Shown here in pieces: positions 45,917-54,627 of a DNA stretch of 64,000 nt (positions are counted from its first letter, which is position 1; every line of letters starts with the position of its first letter). A model generated the notes under the pieces. The model did no database searches. It was not told the DNA's origin and worked only from the letters and a program-made list of their open reading frames with translations. Origin of the DNA: Clostridium sp. AT4. Its GTDB lineage: Bacteria > Bacillota > Clostridia > Lachnospirales > Lachnospiraceae. The DNA is taken from the NCBI RefSeq assembly GCF_001517625.2, contig NZ_LN999828.1, forward strand, positions 124,001 to 188,000, in the 5' to 3' direction. The position numbers and the translations under genes are program-made.

Positions 45917-47533
45917 ATGAAGATATTGCTGATCGATTCGGAGATAGAGGATATAAGGGAACTGAAAAAAAGGATTCACTGGGAGGCCTGCGGCGTGGAG
46001 AGTGCGGCAACGGCCTACAGCGAAAGGACGGCCAGGGAAACGGCAAAAAATCAGAAACCAGACCTTATCGTCTGCTGTACGGAAATCGCTGAGGATGGAG
46101 GAGAGGCACTTCTGACAGAACTGCGTTCCACTGTCCCGAATGCAGGGATTATCCTGACTGGAAGTCGCTTTTCAGAGGAAATTTTTCGCAGGCTTTTATA
46201 TGTTGAAGCAGTCGATTATTTAAAAAAAACTGTTTCAGAGGAAGCATTTTTCAAGGCAGTGGAGCGGTTTAAAGAGCGGCGCTTCAGACAACAGGAGGAA
46301 ACCGAAGAAAAGCAGTACGGGCGTTACTGGAAAAATAATCAGCGCATGATTCAGGAGATGTTCTGGAAAAAGCTCTGTTTAAACCGGATTCCCGGAGGGC
46401 CGGAGGAGATCGAGGCCGCCGCTGCCCAGGTAGATGCAAAGCTGGACAAGGACAGCCGCTATCGGATGGTGCTGATCACACTGGCAAATGAAGATGAGAT
46501 GAAAATGGCCTGGGGGGATGATTTGTGCCAGGCAGCGATTCAGAATCTTGCCCGGGCATTTGTAAAAACAGATGGAGACAGCAGCAAGGTGATTGTGATT
46601 TATACCCGTGTAGTGATCCTTTTGGAGGAGGCAGAGTTTGATACGGCTCAGGAACGATGCCGGATTCTGGCAGACCGCTGCCGCAGTGAGTATCAGGCAG
46701 AGCTTTTGTGCTATATTGGTGAGTCGGTGTTCTGTGAACAGCTGGCTGATACCTACAGCAGCCTTCTTACCTACAGCAAGGATGATGTGCTTCAGCAGAA
46801 CCGCATAACCTGTGTAAACAGGCAGAGTCTGGGAGAAAAGAAAGAAATTGCAGTTCCGGATACCTGGGGAGAGCTTCTTTATACAAAAGAACCCCAGCGG
46901 CTGGTAAAAGAGGTTGAAAAATTTCTGGTACCTCTGGCAAGACTGGGGCATTTAAGCGAGCAGAATTTCCGTATTTTCCAGCAGGATATGCTCCAGCTGT
47001 TTTTTACATATATGGAAAAAAAGGAAATGCGGGCCCATGAGCTTTACGATAATCATGAGATATACCGCCTCTATAAGATTGCAATCCTGTCCATTGACGG
47101 AATGTGCCGGTGGGTGTCCAAATGCACGGAATATATTACAGGACAGAACAGCCTGAAGGAAGGGACCCATGGAGCAGAGGTGGTGAGAAGAGTAAAGGAG
47201 TATATCCGTTCTAATCTTAAAAATGACATTACCATGGAGCAGATTGCGGATTTAACTCACTTAAATCCCGATTATACCACCAGAATTTTCCGAAACATAA
47301 CAGGAATGACGATTCGGGGATACCTGATTAAAAAGAGAATGGAGCGGGCAAAAACACTGCTGCAGACGACGGGGCTTTCTGTCAGCGAGGTGGCAATGGA
47401 ATCGGGATATGATAATTTTTCCTATTTTATCCGTGTATTCCGGCAGTATTTCGGAGTGACGCCCAAACAGTTCCGCAGAGAAAGCGAACAAAGACGTAAC
47501 CAGAAACTGGAAATGGAATATTCGGAAAAATGA
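45917..47533 (+). CDS. YesN-like AraC response regulator with a degenerate receiver
   Basis: A 538-residue regulator. The N-terminal domain has receiver shape (MKILLIDSEIEDIRELKKRI), but where the phospho-acceptor Asp should be the sequence reads IVCCTEIAEDGG, placing Cys54 at the key position. It is followed by a long helical linker and a C-terminal AraC DNA-binding domain (ITMEQIADLTHLNPDYTTRI; LSVSEVAMESGYDNFSYFIRV, then GVTPKQFRRE). No sensor kinase is adjacent. It likely controls the following carbohydrate-type operon by a phosphorylation-independent mechanism. Confidence 0.85.
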   Translation: MKILLIDSEIEDIRELKKRIHWEACGVESAATAYSERTARETAKNQKPDLIVCCTEIAEDGGEALLTELRSTVPNAGIILTGSRFSEEIFRRLLYVEAVDYLKKTVSEEAFFKAVERFKERRFRQQEETEEKQYGRYWKNNQRMIQEMFWKKLCLNRIPGGPEEIEAAAAQVDAKLDKDSRYRMVLITLANEDEMKMAWGDDLCQAAIQNLARAFVKTDGDSSKVIVIYTRVVILLEEAEFDTAQERCRILADRCRSEYQAELLCYIGESVFCEQLADTYSSLLTYSKDDVLQQNRITCVNRQSLGEKKEIAVPDTWGELLYTKEPQRLVKEVEKFLVPLARLGHLSEQNFRIFQQDMLQLFFTYMEKKEMRAHELYDNHEIYRLYKIAILSIDGMCRWVSKCTEYITGQNSLKEGTHGAEVVRRVKEYIRSNLKNDITMEQIADLTHLNPDYTTRIFRNITGMTIRGYLIKKRMERAKTLLQTTGLSVSEVAMESGYDNFSYFIRVFRQYFGVTPKQFRRESEQRRNQKLEMEYSEK

Positions 47534-47546
47534 TATTAATATACGG

Positions 47547-47593
47547 AAAAGTGCTGTTTTTTTATCTTATAAGGAAAAAACAGCACTTTTTTT
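47547..47593 (+). terminator. Bidirectional intrinsic terminator
   Basis: AAAAGTGCTGTTTTTT pairs with AAAAAACAGCACTTTT around a 12-base loop, and T-tracts flank the stem in both directions. Confidence 0.92.
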
Positions 47594-47630
47594 ACGATGG
47601 ATTTACACATGAAGTCGAAAAAATGATAAA

Positions 47631-47677
47631 AAGTGTCGCAAGAATGAAAGCCAGAAACAGGGACACTTATATATAAT
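47631..47677 (+). promoter_or_regulatory. Promoter region with AAGTGTC inverted repeat before the HAD/ABC operon
   Basis: AAGTGTC (47631-47637) and GACACTT (47662-47668) form an inverted repeat just upstream of a TATAAT (47672-47677). No consensus -35 box is found at 16-18 bases, which fits activation by the YesN-like regulator encoded upstream. Confidence 0.5.
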
Positions 47678-47719
47678 ACGAGTAGAACAAACAAAACGCT
47701 GTATAGTTGGGAGATGGAT

Positions 47720-48607
47720 ATGAAAGTCAGTCTGATCGTAAGCGATATTGACGGAACGCTCCTGCCGGCAGGCTGCAGACAGGATGGAACAGAGCCGGAC
47801 GGCCCCGGAGTTTCAGACGGGATTAGGCATCTTGGCACCATGATCCAAAAGCTGGAGCTTCCGTTTACATTGGCAAGCGGCCGTCCGTTGGACATGATGG
47901 AGCTTCTGGGAGAGCACCTCGGGATTACACTTCCCATGGTGGCCTGCAACGGGGCTGCGGCAGGAGGGAAGAAAGGGCTTCTTTGGAGTGACCATCTGAA
48001 TACAGATCAGGTAAGAACCGCTATTGAATGTGCCGATCATCTGAATATGGCGATTATTGCCACAGATGGATCGGATGAGGTGGTCTACCGGCAGAATGAT
48101 TATACCAGAAGCCGCAGCAGGAACGGCTCATGGACAAAAACCTGGCGTCCTGCCTGTGAGGAGGACTGGCAGAACTGGAGGATACAAAAGCTCCTGATCA
48201 TTGACCCTGCGTCTCCGGGTAAAGTAGATGAGGTAATCTGCGAGCTGAACAGGAACCGGAAGCAGGAGGAGCTGTCGATCCTGCGCTATGATGACCGGGG
48301 GATAGAGGTCATGCCGGGAGAGTGCACAAAAGGAATGGGGGTAAAACGGCTGGCGCAGAGTCTTGGGATCCCCATGGATGAGGTCATGGTGCTGGGAGAT
48401 AATAAAAATGACATCGATATGTTTAGGGCAGCAGGACTGGGAGCTGCCGTAGGAAACGCTGTTTCTGCATTAAAAGAAGAAGCTGATTATGTCAGCCATG
48501 AAAAATGGGTCTACGGTGTTATAGAAGCACTGGAAGCTTTAAATCTACCGCAGCGGTGCCATGGGGCTTTAGAATGCAAAGGATCAGAAAGAGGTAAGGG
48601 ACAATGA
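47720..48607 (+). CDS. Cof-type HAD-family sugar phosphatase
   Basis: A 295-residue haloacid-dehalogenase hydrolase. Motif I is DIDGTLLPAG, motif II is TLASGRP, and the late motifs are TKGMGVKRL and VMVLGDNKNDIDMF. The C2-type cap sits in the middle. Such enzymes dephosphorylate sugar phosphates or flavin precursors. An ATG six bases upstream lies directly on the GGGAG ribosome site, so 47720 is used. The stop overlaps the permease start. Confidence 0.87.
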   Translation: MKVSLIVSDIDGTLLPAGCRQDGTEPDGPGVSDGIRHLGTMIQKLELPFTLASGRPLDMMELLGEHLGITLPMVACNGAAAGGKKGLLWSDHLNTDQVRTAIECADHLNMAIIATDGSDEVVYRQNDYTRSRSRNGSWTKTWRPACEEDWQNWRIQKLLIIDPASPGKVDEVICELNRNRKQEELSILRYDDRGIEVMPGECTKGMGVKRLAQSLGIPMDEVMVLGDNKNDIDMFRAAGLGAAVGNAVSALKEEADYVSHEKWVYGVIEALEALNLPQRCHGALECKGSERGKGQ

Positions 48608-49479
48608 AAGGAAAGCGAACATCATTAAAAAAGGTACTGGAACCGTACTGCTGGCTTTTGCCGGCATTTGTGCTGTTTATCCCTTTTACGTTTCTCCCGT
48701 TTCTTCAGACAGTCTACAAGAGCTTTTTTATTGTAGATTCCATGGGAACGCTGAAGCGTTTTGTGGGATTTGAGAATTATCTGTATATATTGAAGGATGA
48801 AACCTTTGTGAAAGCAGTGATCAATACACTGGTTTATGTTATTTTAACGGTGCCTGTTTCAAAAATACTGGGAATGCTTCTGGCACTTTTGGCGAATAAG
48901 CGCAGAAAGACATCCTTCCTTTATGAGACCTCATTCGCCCTGCCTATGGCAATGGCGGTATCCGTGACAGCCATGATTTTCCAGCTTCTTTATGTTCCGT
49001 CCCTGGGCTTTATCAACGGCGTAACAGGGCTTAAGATCAACTGGCTGACAGATCCAAAGTACGCCATGATTGCCATTGCAGTTATCCAGATCTGGCTGTC
49101 TACAGGTTATGCGTTTATCTTTATGCTGGCCGCAGTGAGAAGCGTGCCGAAGGATATGATTGAAAGCGCATCCATAGACGGTGCGGGCCCGTTTCGTCAG
49201 CTGTTTCAGATTTATCTTCCTTTGACAACGCCTACCATGTTTTATCTTATTATAACAGACATTTCCTACAGTATGATGATGATGAGTCTTGTAAGCGTTC
49301 TTACAGACGGGGGACCTAAAAACGCAACGATCACAATTATGTACTATATTTTTAAACAGATCGGCGCAGCCGGCAACTATACCAATGCTAATCCGGCGGC
49401 GATCATTGCATTTATAATGACTCTGGCAGCTACGCTTTTAGGATTTTTATGGGAAAAGAAAGGAGTGCATTACTCATGA
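48604..49479 (+). CDS. Carbohydrate-type ABC transporter permease, MalF/UgpA type
   Basis: A 291-residue membrane protein with six helices (LPAFVLFIPFTFLPFLQTVY first). The EAA loop is DMIESASIDGAGPFRQLFQI. The start overlaps the HAD gene (ATGA) and the stop overlaps the next permease in the same way, so three genes are translationally coupled. Confidence 0.9.
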   Translation: MKGKRTSLKKVLEPYCWLLPAFVLFIPFTFLPFLQTVYKSFFIVDSMGTLKRFVGFENYLYILKDETFVKAVINTLVYVILTVPVSKILGMLLALLANKRRKTSFLYETSFALPMAMAVSVTAMIFQLLYVPSLGFINGVTGLKINWLTDPKYAMIAIAVIQIWLSTGYAFIFMLAAVRSVPKDMIESASIDGAGPFRQLFQIYLPLTTPTMFYLIITDISYSMMMMSLVSVLTDGGPKNATITIMYYIFKQIGAAGNYTNANPAAIIAFIMTLAATLLGFLWEKKGVHYS

Positions 49480-50303
49480 TGGCAAAACGTGATAAATGGG
49501 GTGTTTTCATGCAGGTTTTGTGTCTGGGACTGGCCTTTTTCATGCTGTTTCCCATTCTCTATGCAGTTTCGGTTTCACTGATGGAGCAAAAGGCAGTGCT
49601 GGCTTCTCCGCTTCATTTCCTTCCTCCTAAGGTAACTTTTGACAATTATGTGACTGCATTTACAAGGACTATCCTTCCAAGATATATGGTAAATTCCTTT
49701 GTGGTTGCTGTGATCTGCAGTGTGAGCCGCGTACTGGTAGCCTGCATGTCCGCCTTTGCCTTTTCTTTTATGGAATTTAAGGGAAAGAAGCTGCTGTTCT
49801 TTTTGACTCTCAGCACCATGATGATCCCGCCGGATGTACTGATCGTTGCCAATTTCACCACAGTAAGCCGTTTACGGCTGGTGAACACATATATGGGAAT
49901 CTGTGTGGTTTATCTTGTGTCTGCGGCTAATATCTTTATGCTGCGGCAGCATTTTCTGGGATTTTCCAAAAGCTTAAAGGAAGCAGCTGCTATTGACGGC
50001 TGCGGGAATTTGCGGTTTTTCTTCAGTATCCTGATGCCTACCAGCCGTCCGGTTGTAACTACCGTATTCCTGTCCTCTTTTGTAAATGTCTGGAACCAGT
50101 ATGTGTGGCCCATGCTCGTAACGAATAAAAATGAGCTGAGAACCATACAGGTAGGAATTACCATGTTAAAGGACAGGGAATCTGCTGTATTTGGGCCGGT
50201 GATGGCCGGAGTTGTAGTGGCTCTGGTTCCGACTGTGCTGCTCTTTATCGTATTTCAGAAACAGATCGTGGCGGGCATGATGTCCGGCGCGGTAAAAGAA
50301 TAA
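49476..50303 (+). CDS. Carbohydrate-type ABC transporter permease, MalG/UgpE type
   Basis: A 275-residue membrane protein. It has the EAA loop SLKEAAAIDGCGNLRFFFSI and a MalG-type end (QIVAGMMSGAVKE). Two tandem ATG codons (49476 and 49479) are possible; the first gives the ATGA overlap and lies ten bases after AGGAG. It pairs with the permease encoded before it. Confidence 0.9.
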   Translation: MMAKRDKWGVFMQVLCLGLAFFMLFPILYAVSVSLMEQKAVLASPLHFLPPKVTFDNYVTAFTRTILPRYMVNSFVVAVICSVSRVLVACMSAFAFSFMEFKGKKLLFFLTLSTMMIPPDVLIVANFTTVSRLRLVNTYMGICVVYLVSAANIFMLRQHFLGFSKSLKEAAAIDGCGNLRFFFSILMPTSRPVVTTVFLSSFVNVWNQYVWPMLVTNKNELRTIQVGITMLKDRESAVFGPVMAGVVVALVPTVLLFIVFQKQIVAGMMSGAVKE

Positions 50304-50325
50304 TTGAAAGAAAGGGAATAAAACA

Positions 50326-51696
50326 ATGAAAATGAAAGCATTTATGCCGATTGCGGCAGCAGCAATGATTACAATGGGGCTTACTGCCTGTCAGGGTGCT
50401 TCTGGCGGGAACAGCGGGGCTGCTTCACAGGAACAGGAAGCTGGTTCCGGCATGACAGAGATCACATTCTGGCACTCCATGGACAGCGTGTTTGGAGAGA
50501 TTACCCAGAAGCAGGTGGATCAGTTCAATGAAACCATCGGAAAAGAAAAAAATATCCATGTAACGCCTGTATTCCAGAACTGGCCCGGCACAGATGCCCT
50601 CATGGCCGCCATGCCTGCGGACGATATCGAAAATATGCCGGATGTGATCCAGCTTTACAGCGAGAGCGTAAACCTTATTCGGGATTACAAGCGTACCGTA
50701 TGGACAGAAGACATGCTTACAACAGAGGGAACAATGAAAAAAGAGGATCTGATGCCGGGAGCGGTTGAGGAATACTCCATCGGAGGCAGGATGATCGGAA
50801 TGCCGTGGACTACGTCAGCCCTGCTTTTATATTACAATCAGGATTATCTGGATCAGGCCGGTGTGGCTGTGCCCGCAACGATCGCAGAGATGGCGGATGC
50901 CCTTCCGGTGCTGGTGGAAAAAACGGGCGCAGAGTATGGCTTAAATGTGCGTGTAAACCAGTATGAGCTGGAAAACTGGATTGAGACTCAGGGGGCGTCC
51001 GGCAGTGAATTCGGAAATAACAAAAATGGACACGAAGGCTATATGACAGAGCTTTCCTGCGTATCCAACGGTACGCTGGACAAGTTTTTAACGGAGTGGG
51101 AAAAGGTTGTAAACAGCGGCGCCTACAAGCCATCTAAGGATTCCATCAATGAGGAATTTGCAGCGGGTATGCACGCAATGGTTATTATGACCAGCTCCCG
51201 TATCCCGACCATCAGCGAGCTGGTGGGAGACAGCTTTAATTGGGGAGTTGCGGCAATTCCTGCCGTATCTGCAGACGATATCGGTGGTGCATATCCCAGT
51301 GGCTCCGGCCTGTTTATGATGGATCGTGATGACGAGGCAAAGAAAGTGGCTGCATGGGAATTTGTACAGTATATGGCATCCCCTGAGGCTCAGGCAATGT
51401 GGCTTGAGGGAACCGGTTATACGCCTGTCAATGTAAAGTCTCAGGAGCTGGAATCCTATCAGACAGCAGTAGAGGCAGAGTCCAGGCTTCAGGTTCCCTA
51501 TGATGTGCTGATGCAGTCTGGAATCTCTGTGATTCCGGCCTTTATCCCCAATAACAGCACCATTGATACGGTGATTAAGGATGCAATGCTTTCCTTCGGT
51601 GATGGAACAGCAACGAAAGAGGAAACCTTCAACGCCATCAAGGACGGCTGTGCGAAGGCGCTTGAGGATTATTACAGAGCCAACCCTATTGAGTAA
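50326..51696 (+). CDS. ABC transporter substrate-binding lipoprotein, carbohydrate type
   Basis: Extracellular family-1 binding protein of 456 residues. The lipobox is LTAC at about residue 22, followed by a Gly/Ser/Gln-rich linker. TEITFWHSMDSVFGEITQKQ and the Trp-rich WPGTDALMAAMP are typical of sugar or glycerol-phosphate binders. It is followed by nucleoside-processing genes, so the ligand may be a nucleoside-like glycoside rather than a plain sugar. Confidence 0.88.
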   Translation: MKMKAFMPIAAAAMITMGLTACQGASGGNSGAASQEQEAGSGMTEITFWHSMDSVFGEITQKQVDQFNETIGKEKNIHVTPVFQNWPGTDALMAAMPADDIENMPDVIQLYSESVNLIRDYKRTVWTEDMLTTEGTMKKEDLMPGAVEEYSIGGRMIGMPWTTSALLLYYNQDYLDQAGVAVPATIAEMADALPVLVEKTGAEYGLNVRVNQYELENWIETQGASGSEFGNNKNGHEGYMTELSCVSNGTLDKFLTEWEKVVNSGAYKPSKDSINEEFAAGMHAMVIMTSSRIPTISELVGDSFNWGVAAIPAVSADDIGGAYPSGSGLFMMDRDDEAKKVAAWEFVQYMASPEAQAMWLEGTGYTPVNVKSQELESYQTAVEAESRLQVPYDVLMQSGISVIPAFIPNNSTIDTVIKDAMLSFGDGTATKEETFNAIKDGCAKALEDYYRANPIE

Positions 51697-51732
51697 GGGA
51701 AATGAGTAAGAAGACAGGAAAGGAAGCTGTAA

Positions 51733-52662
51733 GTGAAACGAGTAATCATTGACTGTGATCCCAGTGCGGATGATGCGCTGGCGCTGATGCTTGCGGCAGC
51801 ATCTGCAGAGCTTTCGCTGGAAGCGGTGACCGCTGTTTCCGGCGTCTGCGAGGTCGTCCAGAGCGCCCGGAATGCTTTAAACATACTGGAGCTGTGCGGC
51901 AGGTCCGATGTATCAGTGGCTGCCGGAGCCAGCCAGCCATTAAAGCGCAGGCTGGAATTTGACGGAAAATACTGCGGCTGTGATGGACTTTCGGAGACGG
52001 GGCTTGTCCCCGCCTCTTCCTGTTTGTCAAGACTGCCTGCCGTGGAGCTGATCCACAGGAAACTGGAGGAGCATCCGGGAGAGATTTATATAATATCCAT
52101 TGCTCCCATGACGAATCTGGCAGAACTTTTGATGAAATACCCTGAGAGCAGAGGGCAGATTGCAGGAATCTATACCATAAACGGCTCTTACGGCGTAGCG
52201 CCGGACAAGAGCAGCTGGAATCCCAGGCCCAGCTGGAATGTGCGCACAGACCCGGAGGCGGCAAAATATGTGATTGAATCCGGGATCCCAGTTACAGCGC
52301 TGGGACTGGATGTAACGATGAGACTGGAAAATGCCATGGCAGAGCGCCTGATGGCAGAGGGGAATAAAAACGGATGGGCCTTTCAGTTTCTTGAACGGGC
52401 TGTGGCCTTTAACCTGAAAAGAGGACTTGAGCCCTACAGCCTTTTAGTAGACGCCATGGCAGTAGCAGCGGCTGTGCGGCCGGAAATTGCAGAGTATATC
52501 CATGGAAAGGCTGCTGTATCAGATCAGGACGGTCTGATGTGCGGTCAGACGCTGTTTGGGGCAAAAGGATATGCGGATCAATGGAACTCCGATGTATGGG
52601 CAGCGTACTGCTTTGATTTTGACATCTATATTGACTTGTTCCTAGAAAGGGTATTTTCATGA
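51733..52662 (+). CDS. Nucleoside hydrolase (inosine-uridine preferring family)
   Basis: This metal-dependent N-ribohydrolase (309 residues) cleaves the base from ribonucleosides. The calcium-binding N-terminal motif appears as DCDPSADDALAL, a close variant of DxDxGxDD, where the usual glycine is alanine. VTAVSGVCEV and IYTINGSYGVAPDKSSWNP are other family landmarks. The start is GTG with GGAAGC upstream; the GTG at 51733 gives the canonical VKRVIIDCDP. It overlaps the next gene by four bases. Confidence 0.88.
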   Translation: MKRVIIDCDPSADDALALMLAAASAELSLEAVTAVSGVCEVVQSARNALNILELCGRSDVSVAAGASQPLKRRLEFDGKYCGCDGLSETGLVPASSCLSRLPAVELIHRKLEEHPGEIYIISIAPMTNLAELLMKYPESRGQIAGIYTINGSYGVAPDKSSWNPRPSWNVRTDPEAAKYVIESGIPVTALGLDVTMRLENAMAERLMAEGNKNGWAFQFLERAVAFNLKRGLEPYSLLVDAMAVAAAVRPEIAEYIHGKAAVSDQDGLMCGQTLFGAKGYADQWNSDVWAAYCFDFDIYIDLFLERVFS

Positions 52663-53546
52663 AATTATCAACCTCCAGCAATATTGTATTTGACCGGCCA
52701 GAGGGGCCATTTTTCCATATGGACCGCATGATGCGCTATGCAAAGGAGGCGGGCTTTGATACACTGGATATCAGCTTTTACGACTGGGCTCTTCCCGGTT
52801 CTCCGTTCCTTACCGACGAATGGAAAAAATGGATTGATCAGGTGGCAGAGGAAAAAGAGCGCCTGGGGATGCGGTTTGGACAGAGCCATGCTTATACTTA
52901 TAATTTCCTTTCTCCGGCTCTTACGCCGGAAGAGAGAAAGCACCATGAAGAGCTGACCCTGCGCTCCATTGAATGCTGTTATATACTGGGTTCCAGACTC
53001 TGTGTGACTCATCCGGATACTGTGTACGATTCCCCACGTCCAATGGCAGTATCAGAGGAGAAGAATGCAGAATATTTCCGGAAACTTTTGGATAAAACAG
53101 CCCGGTTTGACATGGCGTTTGCAGTTGAAAATATGTGCGACATTACTATTGCCCCCAAGCGGAAATTCGGCGCTTATCCGGAGGAACTGGTAAATCTGGC
53201 AAAGCGCGTGGGCGACAGCCGGTTTGGAATCTGCTGGGATTTTGAACATGGGGACATCATGCAGCAGAATCAGAGAGATGCATTAAGGCTGATCGGCAGC
53301 TATCTGTACGCGACCCATGTATCGGATACCCACAGCGCCACAGACCCGGATCTGATGCACGTTCTGCCTCTTATGGGAACGGTTGACTGGAAAGAGGCGG
53401 TACAGACCCTGAGGGAAATTGGATATAAGGGATATTTCAGCTTTGAGGTTAATAATTATGGAAGATATTTCCCAGAATGCCTTCTGCCGGAGGCGCTCAG
53501 GCTGATGTACCATGTGGGAGAATATCTGCTTTCCCAGACGGTTTAA
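52659..53546 (+). CDS. Sugar phosphate isomerase/epimerase-like TIM-barrel protein
   Basis: A 295-residue AP-endonuclease-2-fold protein. It shows metal-ligand positions typical of the xylose-isomerase-like family, with Glu in AFAVENMCDI, Asp/His in GICWDFEHGDIM, HVSDTHSATD, and Glu in GYFSFEVNNYG. It probably isomerises the sugar released by the nucleoside hydrolase or an imported precursor. The gene is the last of the operon and is followed by a terminator. Confidence 0.82.
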   Translation: MKLSTSSNIVFDRPEGPFFHMDRMMRYAKEAGFDTLDISFYDWALPGSPFLTDEWKKWIDQVAEEKERLGMRFGQSHAYTYNFLSPALTPEERKHHEELTLRSIECCYILGSRLCVTHPDTVYDSPRPMAVSEEKNAEYFRKLLDKTARFDMAFAVENMCDITIAPKRKFGAYPEELVNLAKRVGDSRFGICWDFEHGDIMQQNQRDALRLIGSYLYATHVSDTHSATDPDLMHVLPLMGTVDWKEAVQTLREIGYKGYFSFEVNNYGRYFPECLLPEALRLMYHVGEYLLSQTV

Positions 53547-53558
53547 AGAAATTGGGAG

Positions 53559-53599
53559 TACGTCCTGAGAGATGCTTATCTCGTTCAGGGCGTATTTTT
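53559..53599 (+). terminator. Intrinsic terminator of the nucleoside/sugar operon
   Basis: TACGTCCTGA (53559-53568) pairs with TCAGGGCGTA (53585-53594) with one wobble, enclosing a smaller GAGAT/ATCTC stem, and is followed by TTTTT. Confidence 0.85.
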
Positions 53600-53603
53600 G
53601 TTA

Positions 53604-53868
53604 TGGAAAATATTTTGAATTTCCGCATGTTGCACTGTGTCCGGGCGTCTGGTGTTCAGGACTCCGGTTTCCGGCCATAAGAAAACCTAAGAGTCTGAAA
53701 TTTTCTAAAAACAAAAGCCATATCAAAAACTCGCTGCGCTCAGACAGGTTTGATATGACTTTTAACGAAAAATTTAATTCTCCAAGGTTTTCTAATGGCC
53801 TTCAAAGTCGTCCTGAACACCAGATGCCAGAGCGCACTGCAACATGCGGAAACTCAAAGAAAATGTCT
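53604..53868. repeat. Large imperfect palindrome (MITE-like repeat)
   Basis: GAATTTCCGCATGTTGCA near 53617 is mirrored by the complement of TGCAACATGCGGAAACTC near 53855. Pairing continues irregularly to the centre, where CATATCAAA and TTTGATATG flank a short loop. Arms are about 120 bases each. There is no coding potential beyond chance. This accounts for most of the gene-free stretch 53547-53937; a small CGGCAT/ATGCCG hairpin lies at 53879-53893. Confidence 0.8.
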
Positions 53869-53937
53869 CTTGAAAAACCGGCATCATATGCCGTATACTG
53901 AAATGGACTGAAATATAAGGAATGAGGAGCGTTTTAT

Positions 53938-54627
53938 ATGCCAAAGATAAAAAGGGAGACAAAAACGGCCCGCAGCCAGCGGGTTGCTCATATACTGGAA
54001 GCCTTAGACCGGGAATACGGCACGGAGCTGATCTGTTATCTGAACCATGAAACACCGTGGCAGCTGCTGATCGCCGTGATTTTAAGTGCCCAGTGCACAG
54101 ATGCCAGGGTAAATATCGTAACAGCCGGCCTGTTTCAGAAGTACCCTTCTCTGGAGGCCTTTGCCGCAGCGGATGTAAAAGAGATGGAGCAGGATATCCA
54201 TTCCATCGGGTTTTACCATAATAAGGCAAAGAATATCATTCTCTGCGCCAGAGATTTGCTGGAACGGTTTTCAGGAGAGGTACCGGAGTCGTTGGAGGAT
54301 CTGACCTCCCTTGCAGGCGTGGGAAGGAAAACAGCTAATGTGATCCGGGGCAATGTTTATCATGTGCCGAGCATTGTGGTGGATACCCATGTAAAGCGGA
54401 TTTCCCGAAAGCTTGGCCTGACCTTGGAGGAGGAGCCGGAAAAGGTAGAGTATGATCTGATGAAGGTGCTGCCAAAGGACCACTGGATTCTGTGGAATAT
54501 CCATATTATTACACTGGGAAGAACTGTCTGTACGGCCAGAAAACCCAAATGCGGGGAATGCTTTTTAAAGGAATACTGCCCGTCCTGCGAAGAGCCGGTG
54601 GTTTTTGACGGGGGTAAGGCGCGATGA
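53938..54627 (+). CDS. nth: Endonuclease III
   Basis: Base-excision DNA glycosylase/AP lyase acting on oxidised pyrimidines, 229 residues. The HhH-GPD region has catalytic Lys131 in GVGRKTANV and Asp149 in VVDTHVKR, 18 residues apart as in E. coli. The C-terminal [4Fe-4S] motif is C-x6-C-x2-C-x5-C (CTARKPKCGECFLKEYC). It overlaps the following exonuclease gene. Confidence 0.94.
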   Translation: MPKIKRETKTARSQRVAHILEALDREYGTELICYLNHETPWQLLIAVILSAQCTDARVNIVTAGLFQKYPSLEAFAAADVKEMEQDIHSIGFYHNKAKNIILCARDLLERFSGEVPESLEDLTSLAGVGRKTANVIRGNVYHVPSIVVDTHVKRISRKLGLTLEEEPEKVEYDLMKVLPKDHWILWNIHIITLGRTVCTARKPKCGECFLKEYCPSCEEPVVFDGGKAR

